Shown here one piece after another: positions 31,525 to 41,589 of a DNA stretch of 64,000 nt. The DNA is from Callorhinus ursinus. Its lineage: Eukaryota; Chordata; Mammalia; Carnivora; Otariidae. Below the pieces are notes generated by a model. That model was not told where the DNA came from. It did not search any database and saw nothing but the letters and a program-made list of their open reading frames with translations. Made by a program: the position numbers and the translations under genes. The stretch covers positions 5,171,749 to 5,235,748 of the forward strand of contig NW_020312867.1 of NCBI RefSeq assembly GCF_003265705.1, in the 5' to 3' direction. Within the stretch, counting starts at the first letter, position 1; each line of letters begins with the position of its first letter.

Positions 31525-31640
31525 AGTGAGAAGAGAAGAAAAGATACGGGAAGGGAAAGGAAGGGGAAGAGAGGGGAGGGGAGGGGAAGGGCAAAGAAGA
31601 GAAGAGGGAGGGGAGGGGAGAGGAGAGGGCACAGCGAAGA
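31525..31640. repeat. GA-rich low-complexity tract with a G-quadruplex motif
   Basis: About 115 bp almost free of pyrimidines. GGGGAGGGGAGGGGAAGGG at about 31573-31591 fits the four-G-run pattern. Confidence 0.85.
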
Positions 31641-31788
31641 GGTTGGGGAAAAAAAAAGGTGAACTGAGAAGGGGCAGCTAGAGGACTAGGAGAGGAGCCA
31701 GCAGAGGTGGGTCCACCAAAGCCCAGGCGAGAGATGCCTCCAGAAGGGAACGATCTCTTACTGAGGGCCCATAAGGCTGAATGTCTCA
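31641..31788. other. unresolved non-coding stretch
   Basis: No feature recognised. Confidence 0.4.
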
Positions 31789-32060
31789 TCTTTAATTTCC
31801 CTTTCGTGCTGTTAAAATTTTTAAACCTTTTTAAACGATGAGCAATATGTCAGCGAGGCATTTGGCAGCCAAGCACGCTAAGGAACAAAAATATTAGCAT
31901 CTTTCAACTGGTCATTTTTTTTCCCCCTTTTCAGCATCAGCAGGCCAGAACCAGTATCCATTATTAATAGATGCATGTTTTATTAAAGGTATAAAGACCA
32001 AAGATTTGTAACTTTAATAATCCAGATTCTTATTTTAAATTCTCCAACATTATTATTTAT
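31789..32060. other. repeat-free AT-rich block, candidate conserved element
   Basis: About 270 bp without any interspersed repeat, containing ATTATTAATAGATGCATG and TTTATTAAAGGTATAAAGAC. Conservation is an inference from composition and lack of repeats. Confidence 0.35.
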
Positions 32061-32299
32061 TGATCAGCTGAGGATGTTTCTTTTGCAATCGCCAATCTGC
32101 CAATTCCTGGAGGGGAAATAGAAGCCGTGGGATTAGGGAAGCTAGAACTGACTCCAATTTACTCAAGGGTGGGCGACAAAATTCCCACAAAATGAGCGCC
32201 CCCTCTGTGCCAGGCCCTGGGCCAGACATGGCGCATAGGAAACAATATATGGACAATGCAAGAATTTGGGTGTGTATGGGAAGAGGAGTTGAGTGGTTA

Positions 32300-32510
32300 A
32301 AAGCTTTTCTCTGGAATTAGGAAGGTTTAAGTCTCAGGGCCACCACTTACCAGCTGTGTGATCTTGGGCATGATACCTTTCCTGCCTGAGCCTCAGGTTC
32401 CTCATCTGTAAAATGGGGATGATATAGGGTTATCATGAAGATTAACTGCAATAATGATGCATATAGCTTGCCTGGCATGGTGCTCAGCTTCTCCGTTAAA
32501 TGCTAGCTAA
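32300..32510 (+). mobile_element. MIR fossil (sense), well preserved
   Basis: CCACCACTTACCAGCTGTGT, ATCTTGGGCATGATACCTTT and CCTCATCTGTAAAATGGGGA are close to the MIR core. Confidence 0.9.
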
Positions 32511-32931
32511 GGTGGTGGTGGTAGCGATATTAAGTGTCAGGGGCACACACTCTGGGCATTGATTCTTCCTGGAGGGGTGCGATTAGGAGAAGGTTTCCCA
32601 GAGGAGGACAGCTGGTTCTTGAAGGATGATTAGAAATTCAAAAGTTGACAAGCTGAGGGAAGATTGCTCCAGGCAGAGAAAACCACCAGGGCAGTGTGAG
32701 CTGTGTTTGGGGGAAGCTGAAGAGCTTGGTGGGGCTGGAGAATACGGTCGCTAGGGGAGACTGAGGGCAGGTGGCTACAAAGAAGGGTCCGAGATAGTGC
32801 AGAGGGCCTCACAGAGGAAGGGGTCCACGTTTGCCTTAAAGGCTATGGGGAGCCTTACAGGTGTTGTTTTTGTTTTCATTTTTTTTTAATTGAAGCAAAA
32901 AACAAAAACATGTAACAAAATTTACCATCTT

Positions 32932-33040
32932 AGGGGCACCTGGCCGGCTCAGTAGAGCATGCAACTCTTGATCTTGGGGTCAGAAGTTCGAGCCCCACGT
33001 TGGGTGTAGAAATTACTTAAAAATAAAATCTTAAAAAAAA
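32932..33040 (+). mobile_element. short CAN SINE
   Basis: Sense short form (GGCCGGCTCAGTAGAGCATG lacks a few bases of the head). TTACCATCTTA occurs before (32922) and after (33042). Confidence 0.93.
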
Positions 33041-33060
33041 GTTACCATCTTAACCATTTT

Positions 33061-33177
33061 TTTTTAAAGATCTTATTTTCTTTTTTTAAGTAATCTCTAT
33101 ACCCAGAATGGGGCTCAAACTTACAACCTTGAGATCAAGAATTGCGTGTTCTACCCACTGAGTCAGCCAGGCACCCC
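33061..33177 (-). mobile_element. short CAN SINE, opposite strand, overlapping target site
   Basis: Antisense short form ending GTCAGCCAGGCACCCC. CTTAACCATTTTT stands at about 33049 and about 33181. Confidence 0.92.
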
Positions 33178-33416
33178 CACCTTAACCATTTTTAACTGTA
33201 CAGTTCAGTGGTATTAACTATATGCGTATTGTTGTGCAAAGGATCTCTCAAACTTTTTCATTTTGCAAATCAGAAACTCTATATCCATCAAACAACTCCC
33301 CCACTTTGCCCTTCCCTGAACGCCGGGGAACCACCATTCTACTCTATATTCTACTCACATAGTCTTTGTCGTTTTGTCACTGGCTTATTTCACTTAGCAG
33401 AATGTCCTCTAGCTTA

Positions 33417-33670
33417 GGGGCACCTGTGTGGCTCAGTCAGTTCAGCGTCTGACTCTTGATTTCAGCTCAGGTCGTAATCTCAGGGTCCTGAGATCGAGCC
33501 CTGCGTTGAGTCCCAGAGCCCCATGACAGGTCTTAGGCTTGGTGCTCAGCACAGAATCTGCTTGTCCCTCTCTCTCTGCTCCCCTCTCCAACCTCCCCCT
33601 GCCCCCTGCTCTCTCTAAAATAAATAAATAGATAGCTAAATAAATAAATAATATAATTTAAAAAAAAAAA
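33417..33670 (+). mobile_element. long CAN SINE with extra internal sequence
   Basis: Sense older subtype, longer than usual (about 254 bp) because of sequence around AGAGCCCCATGACAGGTCTT. GAATGTCCTCTAGCTT and GTATGTCCTCTAGCTT flank it. Confidence 0.93.
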
Positions 33671-34311
33671 GTATGTCCTCTAGCTTCATCCATGTTGTAT
33701 CACATGGCAGGATGGCCTTCCTTTTTAAGACTGAATAATATTCCATCCTATGTATATACCACATTTTCTTTATCCATTCATCACTTGGAGAGTTTTAAGC
33801 AAGAATGTGACCCAATTTGGTCTGTGATTTAGAACAATCACTGTGGGACGGGGCAGTGCATTTCTAGGATGAAGCGGAGGGGATGAAGTGGCACCAGGGA
33901 GACCCGGGAGGAGCTAGTGCAGTTGTCCAGGCAAGAGGTTGGTGACCTGGCCTCAGGTGTGGCAGTGGGTTTGGATTCCAGAGACATTCTCAAGGTGGAA
34001 TTGGTGGGATTTGATAATGGTAAAAGATACTTGTCCTAACTTTAGAAATCCAGAGGTGCCTCAGGTCTTTCCAGCCCCACTTACCCCTGGAAAGAGGAGG
34101 AAAAGAGGGGGGCCTGGCTGGTCTACTTCATCCTAGCTGGCTACGTGGGCAGGTGAGGGACCATAGCCCCAAGGGTAGAGAATATTGGCCTTCTGGTCCC
34201 TGCACCACCTGTGGCTCACTGTAGGATCTTGGATAAGCCGGGGCCCCTCTCTGGTCCTCAATTACCCCACGTGTAAAGGGAAGCAGTTAGTAAAGCAGTA
34301 ATGCTCCTGTA

Positions 34312-34312
34312 A

Positions 34313-34344
<32 letters not shown>

Positions 34345-34356
34345 GGTGGTGGTGGT
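34312..34356. repeat. (ATG)n(GTG)n trinucleotide repeat
   Basis: About six GAT/ATG units followed by about ten GGT units. Confidence 0.92.
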
Positions 34357-34359
34357 AGC

Positions 34360-34555
34360 CACCGACTGTTTGATAACTTACTTTCTGCCAGGCATTCTTC
34401 CAAGTGCTTTATAAGCATTAGTGCATTAATGCAACTAAATTCTATCAATACTACTATTAGCCCCATTGTACAGATGAGGAAATTACGGCACATCACTTGC
34501 CTGACGTCACAGTGATAAATTCAAATGCAAGCAGTCTGGCTCCAGACCATTCCAG
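34360..34555 (-). mobile_element. MIR fossil (antisense)
   Basis: AAGTGCTTTATAAGCATTAG, GTACAGATGAGGAAATTACG and GTCTGGCTCCAGACC are the antisense MIR order. Confidence 0.85.
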
Positions 34556-34589
34556 GGAATCCCTAGGAGAGCTTTAAATTATCAGATTG

Positions 34590-34875
34590 GGTGCCTGGCT
34601 GCCTCAGTCGGTAGAGCATGAGACTCTTGATCTCAGGGTTGTAAATTTGAGCCCCACGTTGGATGTAGAGATTGCTTAAAAATGAAACCTTTTTTTTAAG
34701 ATTTTATTTATTTATTCATCAGAGAGAGAGAGCACAAACGGGGAGCAGGAGAGGGAGAAGCAGGCTCCTTGCTGAGCAAGGAGCCCGGACCCCTGACCTG
34801 AAGGCAGGCGCCTAACTGACTGAGCCACCCAGGTGCCCCCCAAATAAAATCTTTAACAAATAATAAATAAATAAT
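34590..34875 (+). mobile_element. short CAN SINE, tail split by a SINE
   Basis: Sense short form to TTGCTTAAAAATGAAACC, with its tail resuming after the nested SINE (CAAATAAAATCTTTAAC). TAAATTATCAGATT and AAAATATCAGATT flank it. Confidence 0.92.
34689..34840 (-). mobile_element. long CAN SINE nested in a short SINE
   Basis: Antisense copy with an internal deletion (GGAGCCCGGACCCCTGACCT), so the head lost its middle. Confidence 0.92.
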
Positions 34876-35194
34876 AAAATATCAGATTCCTGGATCCACC
34901 CTGGACCTGCTGGAACAGTTCTAGTGTGGCCCCAGGCATCAATTGCTAAGACACTCTCAGGGCTAAAGGTGAGGCTTGAAACTGAGGGTTCTCTGGGGAC
35001 AGACAACGCCTGAGTCTGACCTTAGAGAAAGTGGAGCCTGACTCACCCCCACCTTGGATTTTCCTTGGATCCAGGGGTGAGTGACCCTTTAGGGAACAAC
35101 CCCAGAGGGGTGTCCAGGTCATTCCCACCCCTCCCCCCAGGCCCCCAGAGGAAGGAGCCTTCAACCTCCCAACTCCCCCCGTCCTCCAGAGAAG

Positions 35195-35633
35195 GTCCCT
35201 ATAGGATGTGAGGGAATATAAATGACAAATGATCCCAAGAAAAGACACTCAACCTCTCTAATAACCTAGGAAATCAAAATTAAAGCAATAAGAAGATGCT
35301 CTGGAAGGTTCTCAAGAGGGAAGGAATGTGGTCACTTTCCTAATCAAACTCACCCCTGCTCCACTTGGAACTTGAATGCACTTGAATACTCTCAAGATCT
35401 AAATTATTCCCTTTTTGGGGGGTGAGGGGGGTTATACTATCATGACAGTATGAGATCCACAAATATCTTGGCACTTGGTTATATTTAGAAAGGACAGAAT
35501 ACCATCAAATGAAATACCAATAACCAGCAATCACTAGCAAAATCACTTTTTAAAATTTTAATCTAAAAAAGAGTTCAAAAACACTGCTGTATGCACTGAG
35601 GATGAATCTCACAGATGCAGCAGATGAGCAAAA

Positions 35634-35682
<49 letters not shown>

Positions 35683-35935
35683 ATACCAGGTGATTGCATT
35701 TATATGAAATTCAAGAACAGACAAAACCAATCTCTAGTGACAGAAGTCAGGATAATGGTTCTCTTCAAGGTAGTGACTGCAAAGGAACATTCAGGGGGGC
35801 TGGAAATACCCTGTGTCTTGATCCATGTGGGGATTACGTGGGTGTGCCCAAAGTAAAATTCACTGGGTGATACATTTATAATGTATGTACTTCACTGTGT
35901 ACAACTCATACCTTAATAAAAATGTTTTGAAGGGT
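35195..35935 (+). mobile_element. L1M 3' fragment (sense)
   Basis: CTATAGGATGTGAGGGAATA, AATGATCCCAAGAAAAGAC and GAAATCAAAATTAAAGCAAT look like ORF2. ATGAAATTCAAGAACAGAC, GGATAATGGTTCTCTTCAAG and CTCATACCTTAATAAAAATG are the L1M end. Confidence 0.7.
35636..35679. repeat. (CA)n microsatellite
   Basis: About 21 uninterrupted CA units, likely polymorphic. Confidence 0.97.
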
Positions 35936-36410
35936 TAGATTATTATGTCTTTCTGGTTATCCATGTCTTTCACTAAAATTTGGATGGTGACTCAACACCG
36001 ATTGAGTGTCTACAGCATACACAGCCACTCATGCAAGGCAAGTGGCAGAAGCAAAGGTAGGTTAGGATTTGGCTTTCTACCCACAAGGAGCTGGCACATG
36101 GCTCTGGACTTAGAACAATGATCACAGCCAGAGAGGGTGCCCCAGGGCCAATCAAGTTTGATGTCACTGAGATCCCTGATCCCACACACACACCCCAAAA
36201 CAGCCAAGGCCAGGCCTGGACAGCCCACTCCATCAGGCAACCGGCTCAGTCAGAAGGCAGCCAGATGCAATGGGCCAGGATGGACAGGGTCACTTTGGGA
36301 TGGGAATAGATGAAACATTAGTTAGCAGATGCCCTGGCCACAGGGTTCTGTCTGGATCAAAGATAAGAATAGAGCTGGCCCCAAGCAAGGAACATTAGAA
36401 AGGATATCAG

Positions 36411-36611
36411 AGGGCACCTGGGTGGTTCAGTCGGTTAGGTGTCTGACTCTTGATTTCGGCTCAGGTCATGATCTCAGGGTCATGAGATCAAGCCCTGTGT
36501 CAGGCTCCATGCTGGATGTGGAGCCTGCTTGGGATTCTCTCTCTTCCTCTGCCCCCCACCCTCATGCACTCACTCTTTCTCTTTCTCTCTCTCTCTCTCA
36601 AAAAAAAAAAA
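36411..36611 (+). mobile_element. long CAN SINE, older subtype
   Basis: Sense copy with GATGTGGAGCCTGCTTGGGA body and a pure A-tail. It is flanked by GAAAGGATATCAG and AAAAGGACATCAG. Confidence 0.94.
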
Positions 36612-36739
36612 AAAAGGACATCAGGTCGGTTGGACAATAGCTCATAGATAATAGGATTCTCACCTCCTAGTGGGACCACATGCCAGGAGGCCTAGGTCCA
36701 CAGTGGGGACAGGAGGCTGGATGAAAGATGTTCAACCAG

Positions 36740-36840
36740 CCCAGATAGAAACCAGAGATATCCAGTTTCTTGCTCAGAGTTACACAGCAAGTCAGCAACT
36801 GATCCAGGTCAAGACCCCACACATTCTATACCCCATGGGT
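36740..36840 (-). mobile_element. MIR-like fossil (antisense)
   Basis: TTGCTCAGAGTTACACAGCA followed by CAACTGATCCAGGTCAAGAC. Short and diverged. Confidence 0.55.
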
Positions 36841-37020
36841 TTCTTCCCACCACTCCAGCAACACCCCAAGATCATTTCTATTTCCCCCTCTGGATGCTTT
36901 ACATTCTATATACCCTGTGTTTTCACATTAAAAAAAAAAAAAAACCTACTTCTTGAATCTATGATAACTAACATCATCTTAAAAGTGCAAAAAAAAAAAA
37001 AAAACAAGAAAACAAAAATC
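36841..37020. other. A-rich flank of the young L1
   Basis: Two A-runs (about 36930-36944 and 36989-37004) separated by unique sequence. The second could be the tail of an earlier, very short insertion, but no duplication was found. Confidence 0.4.
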
Positions 37021-37037
37021 CCACACCGCCCACTTTT
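37021..37037. repeat. left target-site duplication of the young L1
   Basis: CCACACCGCCCACTTTT, repeated without mismatch at 39349-39365. Confidence 0.95.
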
Positions 37038-39348
37038 TTTTGAATTTATCCCTGAATTTTTTTTAATTTTTTAATTGTTATGTTAATCACCATATATTAC
37101 ATCATTTGTTTTTGATGTAGTGTTCCATGATTCATTGTTTGTTCATAACACCCAGTGCTCCGTGCAGAATGTGCCCTCTTTAATACCCATCACCAGGCTA
37201 ACCCATCCCCCACCCTCCTCCCCTCTAGAACCCTCAGTTTGTTTTTCAGAGTCCATCATCTCTCATGGTTCGTCTCCCCCTCTGACTTACTCCCCTTCAT
37301 TCTTCCTCTCCTGCTATCTTCTTCTTTTTCTTTTTTCTTAAAATATGTTGTGTTATTTGTTTCAGAAGTACAGATCTGTGATTCAACAGTCTTGCACAAT
37401 TCACAGCGCTCACCGTAGCACGTACCCTCCCCAATGTCTATCACCCAGCCACCCCATCCCTCCCACCCCCAACCACTCCAGTAACACTCAGTTTGTTCCT
37501 GAGATTGAGAATTCCTCATATCAGTGAGGTCATATGATACATGTCTTTCACTGATTGACTTATTTCGCTAAGCATAACACCCTCCAGTTCCATCCACGTC
37601 ATTGCAAATGGCAAGATCTCATTCCTTTTGATGGCTGCATAATATTCCATCGTGTATATATACCACATCTTCTTTATCCATTCATCTGTCGATGGACATC
37701 TTGGCTCTTTCCACAGTTTGGCTGTTGTGGACATTGCTGCAATAAACATTGGGGTGCATGTACCCCTTCGGGTCCCTACATTTGTATCTTTGGGGTAAAT
37801 ACCCAGTAGTGCAATTGCTGGATCGAACGGTAGCTCTAATTTCAACTGTTTGAGGAACCTCCATACTGTTTTCCAGAGTGGTTGCACCAGCTTGCATTCC
37901 CACCAACAGTGTAGGAGGGTTCCCCTTTCTCCACATCCCCACCAACATCTGTCGTTCCCTGACTTGTTAATCTTAGCCATTCTGACTGGTGTGAGGTGGT
38001 ATCTCATTGAGGTTTTGATTTGGATTTCCCTGATGCCGAGCGATGTTGAGCACTTTTTCATGTGCCTGTTGGCCATTTGGATGTCTTCTTTGGAAAAATG
38101 TCTGTTCATGTCTTCTGCCCATTTCTTGATTGGATTATTTGTTCTTTGGGTGTTGAGTTTGATAAGTTCTTTATAGATTTTGGATACTAGCCCTTTATCT
38201 GATATGTCGTTTGCAAATATTTTCTCCCATTCTGTCGGTTGTCTTTTGGTTTTGTGGACTGTTTCTTTTGCTGTGCAAAAGCTTTTTATCTTGATGAAAT
38301 CCCAATAGTTCATTTTTGCCCTGGCTTCCCGTGCCTTTGGCGATGTTTCTAGGAAGAAGTTGCTGCGGCTAAGGTCGAAAAGGTTGCTACCTGTGTTCTC
38401 CTTTAGGATTTGGATGGACTCCTGTCTCACGTTTAGGTCTTTCAACCATTTGGAGTCTATTCTTGTGTGTGGTGTAAGGAAATGGTCCAGTTTCATTCTT
38501 CTGCATGTGGCTGTCCAATTTTCCCAACACCATTTGTTGAAGAGACTGTCTTTTTTCCATTGGACATTCTTTCCTGCTTTGTCAAAGATAAGTTGACCAT
38601 AGAGTTGAGGGTCCATTTCTGGGCTCTCGATTCTGTTCCATTGATTTTTGTGTCTGTTTTTGTGCCAGTACCATACTGTCTTGATGATGACAGCTTTGTA
38701 ATAGAGCTGGAAGTCCGGAATTGTGATGCCGCCAGCTTTGCTTTTCTTTTTCAATATTCCTCTGGCTATTCGGGGTCTCTTCTGGTTCCATACAAATTTT
38801 AGGATTATTTGTTCCATTTCTTTGAAAAAAATGGATGGTATTTTGATGGGGATTGCATTGAATGTGTAGATTGCTCTAGGTAGCATTGACATCTTCACAA
38901 TGTTGGTTCTCCCAATCCATGAGCATGGAACGTTTTTCCATTTCTTTGTGTCTTCTTCAATTTCTTTCCTGAGTATTTTATAGTTTTCTGAGTACAGATC
39001 CTTTGCCTCTTTGGTTAAATTTATTCCTAGGTATCTTATGGTTTTGGGTGCAGTTGTGAATGGGATCGACTCCTTGATTTGTCTCTCTTCTGTCTTGTTG
39101 TTGGTGTATAGGAATGCCACTGATTTCTGTGCATTGATTTTATAGCCTGCTACTTGACTGAATTCCTCTATGAGTTCTAGCAGTTTTGGGGTGGAGTCTT
39201 TTGGGTTTTCCACATACAGTATCATATCATCTGCAAAGAGTGAGAGTTTGACTTCCTCTTTTCCGATTTGGATGCCTTTGATTTCTTTTTGTTGTCTGAT
39301 TGCTGTGGCTAGGACTTCTAATACTATGTTGAATAGCAGTGGTGAGAG
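37038..39348 (-). mobile_element. young 5'-truncated L1 (about 2.3 kb)
   Basis: Minus-strand L1 carrying the last half of ORF2, the 3'UTR (37056-37515) and an A-tail (T-runs at 37034-37041 and 37056-37063). It lacks the 5'UTR, ORF1, the endonuclease domain and the first part of the reverse transcriptase. The perfect 17-bp duplication and intact frame say it is recent. The missing promoter and endonuclease make it unable to move by itself. No SINE has landed in it. Confidence 0.96.
37516..39348 (-). CDS. L1 ORF2 protein, C-terminal fragment, frame open but 5'-truncated
   Basis: The frame stays open for about 610 codons to a stop at 37516. It begins within the reverse-transcriptase segment [13 protein letters not shown], so upstream conserved blocks and the endonuclease are gone. 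Counting from the first flank codon, residues 40-43 are the catalytic FADD in [16 protein letters not shown]. Residues about 100-120 carry the [11 protein letters not shown] segment. A Cys-His cluster at about residue 470-487 ([14 protein letters not shown]) is the C-terminal zinc-knuckle-like motif. Full ORF2 proteins are near 1,275 residues, so this is the last 48 percent. The apparent first codon, GTG at 39352-39354, belongs to the flanking duplication, so no genuine start exists. In intact L1, ORF2p copies L1 and SINE RNA at nicked DNA. This fragment lacks the nicking domain and any visible promoter, so expression is unlikely. Confidence 0.93.
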   Translation of the reverse strand, partial: LSPLLFNIVLEVLATAIRQQKEIKGIQIGKEEVKLSLFADDMILYVENPKDSTPKLLELIEEFSQVAGYKINAQKSVAFLYTNNKTEERQIKESIPFTTAPKTIRYLGINLTKEAKDLYSENYKILRKEIEEDTKKWKNVPCSWIGRTNIVKMSMLPRAIYTFNAIPIKIPSIFFKEMEQIILKFVWNQKRPRIARGILKKKSKAGGITIPDFQLYYKAVIIKTVWYWHKNRHKNQWNRIESPEMDPQLYGQLIFDKAGKNVQWKKDSLFNKWCWENWTATCRRMKLDHFLTPHTRIDSKWLKDLNVRQESIQILKENTGSNLFDLSRSNFFLETSPKAREARAKMNYWDFIKIKSFCTAKETVHKTKRQPTEWEKIFANDISDKGLVSKIYKELIKLNTQRTNNPIKKWAEDMNRHFSKEDIQMANRHMKKCSTSLGIREIQIKTSMRYHLTPVRMAKINKSGNDRCWWGCGERGTLLHCWWECKLVQPLWKTVWRFLKQLKLELPFDPAIALLGIYPKDTNVGTRRGTCTPMFIAAMSTTAKLWKEPRCPSTDEWIKKMWYIYTMEYYAAIKRNEILPFAMTWMELEGVMLSEISQSVKDMYHMTSLI

Positions 39349-39365
39349 CCACACCGCCCACTTTT
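39349..39365. repeat. right target-site duplication of the young L1
   Basis: Second copy of CCACACCGCCCACTTTT. Unique sequence resumes with AATACAGATC. Confidence 0.95.
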
Positions 39366-39900
39366 AATACAGATCTTTGCCATATTGGGAAGTATAAACA
39401 GACCAAAAGAGCAATAATTAGTTCTAAATTCAGGCGAGGTTTATGGAACGTGAACCGCTTGGGTAATCAGCTGCGGTGGTGCCATGAAGTGGTAATTAAT
39501 TTGTTTTTTCCTTAAAGTGTTTTACTTAATTAAGGGAGGTGCTGATTTATATGCACCCATCCCCTGGGGATGGTTTGTAAGGCAAGAGAAAATTCCGACT
39601 GTCTCTTTGCCACGTTTCTCATCGAATTATTTCATTACATTCAGATACACTTTTGTAACACTGATTGTGACAGATCCTGGAGTTATGAGCTCATAAATCC
39701 TGGGGGGGACGCTGGAGACGTACACTTAGTGGGAAATGTTCTCATAATCAAAAGAATATTTCAAGCTGTGACAATGCAGGCCAAGAGAGGGAGAGGGAGT
39801 GCTTTTCCTTCAAAGAATAACAGGTTGCTGAAACCAAGCCAGCACCTGCAGCTTTGTCTACTTCTGAGTCAGCAGGGTTCCTGAATCTCAGCTTGCAGAG
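39366..39900. other. repeat-free block, candidate conserved noncoding element
   Basis: About 500 bp with no interspersed repeat. It includes GCAATAATTAG, GTGGTAATTAATTTG and TTACTTAATTAAGG, AT-rich homeodomain-type motifs. The L1 inserted at its left edge. Conservation is inferred, not shown. Confidence 0.4.
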
Positions 39901-39969
39901 GGTGGAAGTCCGGAGGAGTTGGATCTAATCCTGGCTCCACCATAACTTACTTTGAGCTGATCTTTCATT

Positions 39970-40115
39970 ATTCAACATATATTTAATGAGCCTACAATGT
40001 GTCAGGCACTGTGTTACATGCTGAGGATACAGTGTGAACAAGACAGGTTTGTTTCCTACCTTCACAGAACTTAGAGTCTAATGGGAAAAATAACAAACAT
40101 ATAAAAGAATGAACA
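39970..40115 (-). mobile_element. L2 3' end (antisense)
   Basis: ACATATATTTAATGAGCCTA, CAATGTGTCAGGCACTGTGT and ATACAGTGTGAACAAGACAG are the antisense L2 terminus. Confidence 0.82.
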
Positions 40116-40121
40116 GCTGAT

Positions 40122-40678
40122 AAGCATAATCCCTCCCTATGATCTAGCAATTTCATTCTCAGGCATACACCCAAGAGAAATGAGTGTATATCTGTCTAAA
40201 AATATGCATAAAAATGTTCATAGCAGCGTTATCTGATAGCTCCAAATCAGGAACAGCCATCAGGTCTACCATCAGAAGAATGGATAAATAAAGTGGGGTG
40301 TATTTAAATAGTAGAATACTACACAGCAATAAAAGAGAACAAACGTATTGCCTGTATCCACATGCAAAACATGGCTGAACCGTACAAACAATGATGAATG
40401 AAAGAATTTGAACAAAAGGTGTACAAACCATATGATTCCATTTATATGAAGTTCAAAAGCAGGCACATTGAAAATGACAAATCAGAAATCAGGATAGTGA
40501 TTACCTTTGGAGGAAGAGGCAGAGGGAGCTCTCTGGATTGTTGGAAACATTCCACGTCCTGATAACAAGAAGTGATTCTGCATAACATATGTAAAAATTC
40601 ATTGAGCTGTACACATAAGATGTATGTACTTTACCCATGCATATTATACCTCAGTTAAACTTTTATTTTTTAAAGATT

Positions 40679-40721
<43 letters not shown>

Positions 40722-40862
40722 TGTGAGAGAGAGAATGAGAGCCAGAGAGCCCGATGTGGGACTCGGTCCCGGGACTCCAGGATCATGACCTGAGCCGAAG
40801 GCAGTCGCTTAACCAACTGAGCCACCCAGGTGTCCCTCAGTTAAACTTTTAAAAGAGAGAAC
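40122..40862 (+). mobile_element. L1M ORF2-end and 3'UTR fragment (sense), split by a SINE
   Basis: ATCTAGCAATTTCATTCTCA, ATGTTCATAGCAGCGTTATC, AATGGATAAATAAAGTGGGG and GTACACATAAGATGTATGTA follow sense L1M order. The frame is not intact. Confidence 0.85.
40666..40835 (-). mobile_element. long CAN SINE with expanded (TTTA)n tail
   Basis: Antisense copy. The tail holds about 11 TTTA units, and the body is shortened (GAGAATGAGAGCCAGAGAGC). CTCAGTTAAACTTTTA is duplicated at about 40650 and 40836. Confidence 0.95.
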
Positions 40863-40959
40863 AATTTTAAACAAAGAATAGCTTAAATAATTTCACACCA
40901 TGAGAGACATGAAGAAAATAAAACCGGGTAACATGGAGGGTTATGTGAAGGTGGGGATG

Positions 40960-41311
40960 GAAGATGGGCAGCATTAGTTGGCGAGGCCAGAAAAGGCCCT
41001 TTGGTACAAGTGACTTACATCTGATATCGGAATGTCGGGAAGGAAGCTGCCCATGTGAAAATCTGAGGAAGGAGCATTTCAGAGAAGCAGCAAGGGCAAA
41101 GGCCCTGCGGTGGGGCATCTTGGCAGGTCTCAGGAAGAACATGGAGACCAGAGCAGGGAGAAGGAGAACAAAGGAAGAAGGGGCCAGAGGGGCTGTCAGG
41201 AGCTGGGTTAGAAGGGCCCTGGAGGCCATGCAAGGGCTTGAATTTTATTCTAGGGGTGATATGAGCCACTAGAGCATTTAAGTAGATGAATGACATTTCT
41301 CAATTGACCTG

Positions 41312-41347
<36 letters not shown>

Positions 41348-41570
41348 TTATTTTTGAAGATTTTTTTTTTAATTTGAAAGAGAGAGAGAGCAGGGGAAGG
41401 GGCAAAGGGAGGGGGAGAGAGAGAGAGTCCTCAAGCAGACTGCCCACTGACCCCAGAGCCCAATGCAGGGCTCTATCCCATGACCCTGACATCATGACCT
41501 GAGCCAAAACCAAGAGTCAGTCGCTTAACCGACTGAGCCACCTGGGCACACTGACCTGATATTTTAAACT
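40960..41570 (-). mobile_element. L2 fossil (antisense), split by a SINE
   Basis: GGAGCATTTCAGAGAAGCAG, AAAGGCCCTGCGGTGGGGCA and AGGGCTTGAATTTTATTCTA follow antisense L2 order. Confidence 0.72.
41319..41551 (-). mobile_element. long CAN SINE with long T-rich tail
   Basis: Antisense older subtype (AAACCAAGAGTCAGTCGC) with a (TTTA)n tail. TGACCTGAT flanks it at 41305 and 41552. Confidence 0.94.
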
Positions 41571-41589
41571 GAGGCCATAGATCTATTAG

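Larger units (their letters stand above)
32865..33786 (-). mobile_element. L1M 3' fragment (antisense) carrying three SINEs
   Basis: AACAAAATTTACCATCTTA, CTGTACAGTTCAGTGGTATT, CACTGGCTTATTTCACTTAG and ACTGAATAATATTCCATCCT, with CCACATTTTCTTTATCCATT after them, are the classic antisense L1M 3' order. Confidence 0.85.
32560..34030 (-). mobile_element. L2 fossil (antisense), split by an L1M fragment
   Basis: 32560-32862 (GATTGCTCCAGGCAGAGAAA, GGCTATGGGGAGCCTTAC) and 33787-34030 (GAGAGTTTTAAGCAAGAATG, CAGGCAAGAGGTTGGTGACC) join as one antisense L2 3' region. Confidence 0.75.

Noticed and set aside
37516..39354. A functional, complete retrotransposon or domesticated gene
   Set aside because: The frame begins in mid reverse transcriptase. 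Its apparent start codon is flank sequence, and ORF1, the endonuclease and the promoter are absent.
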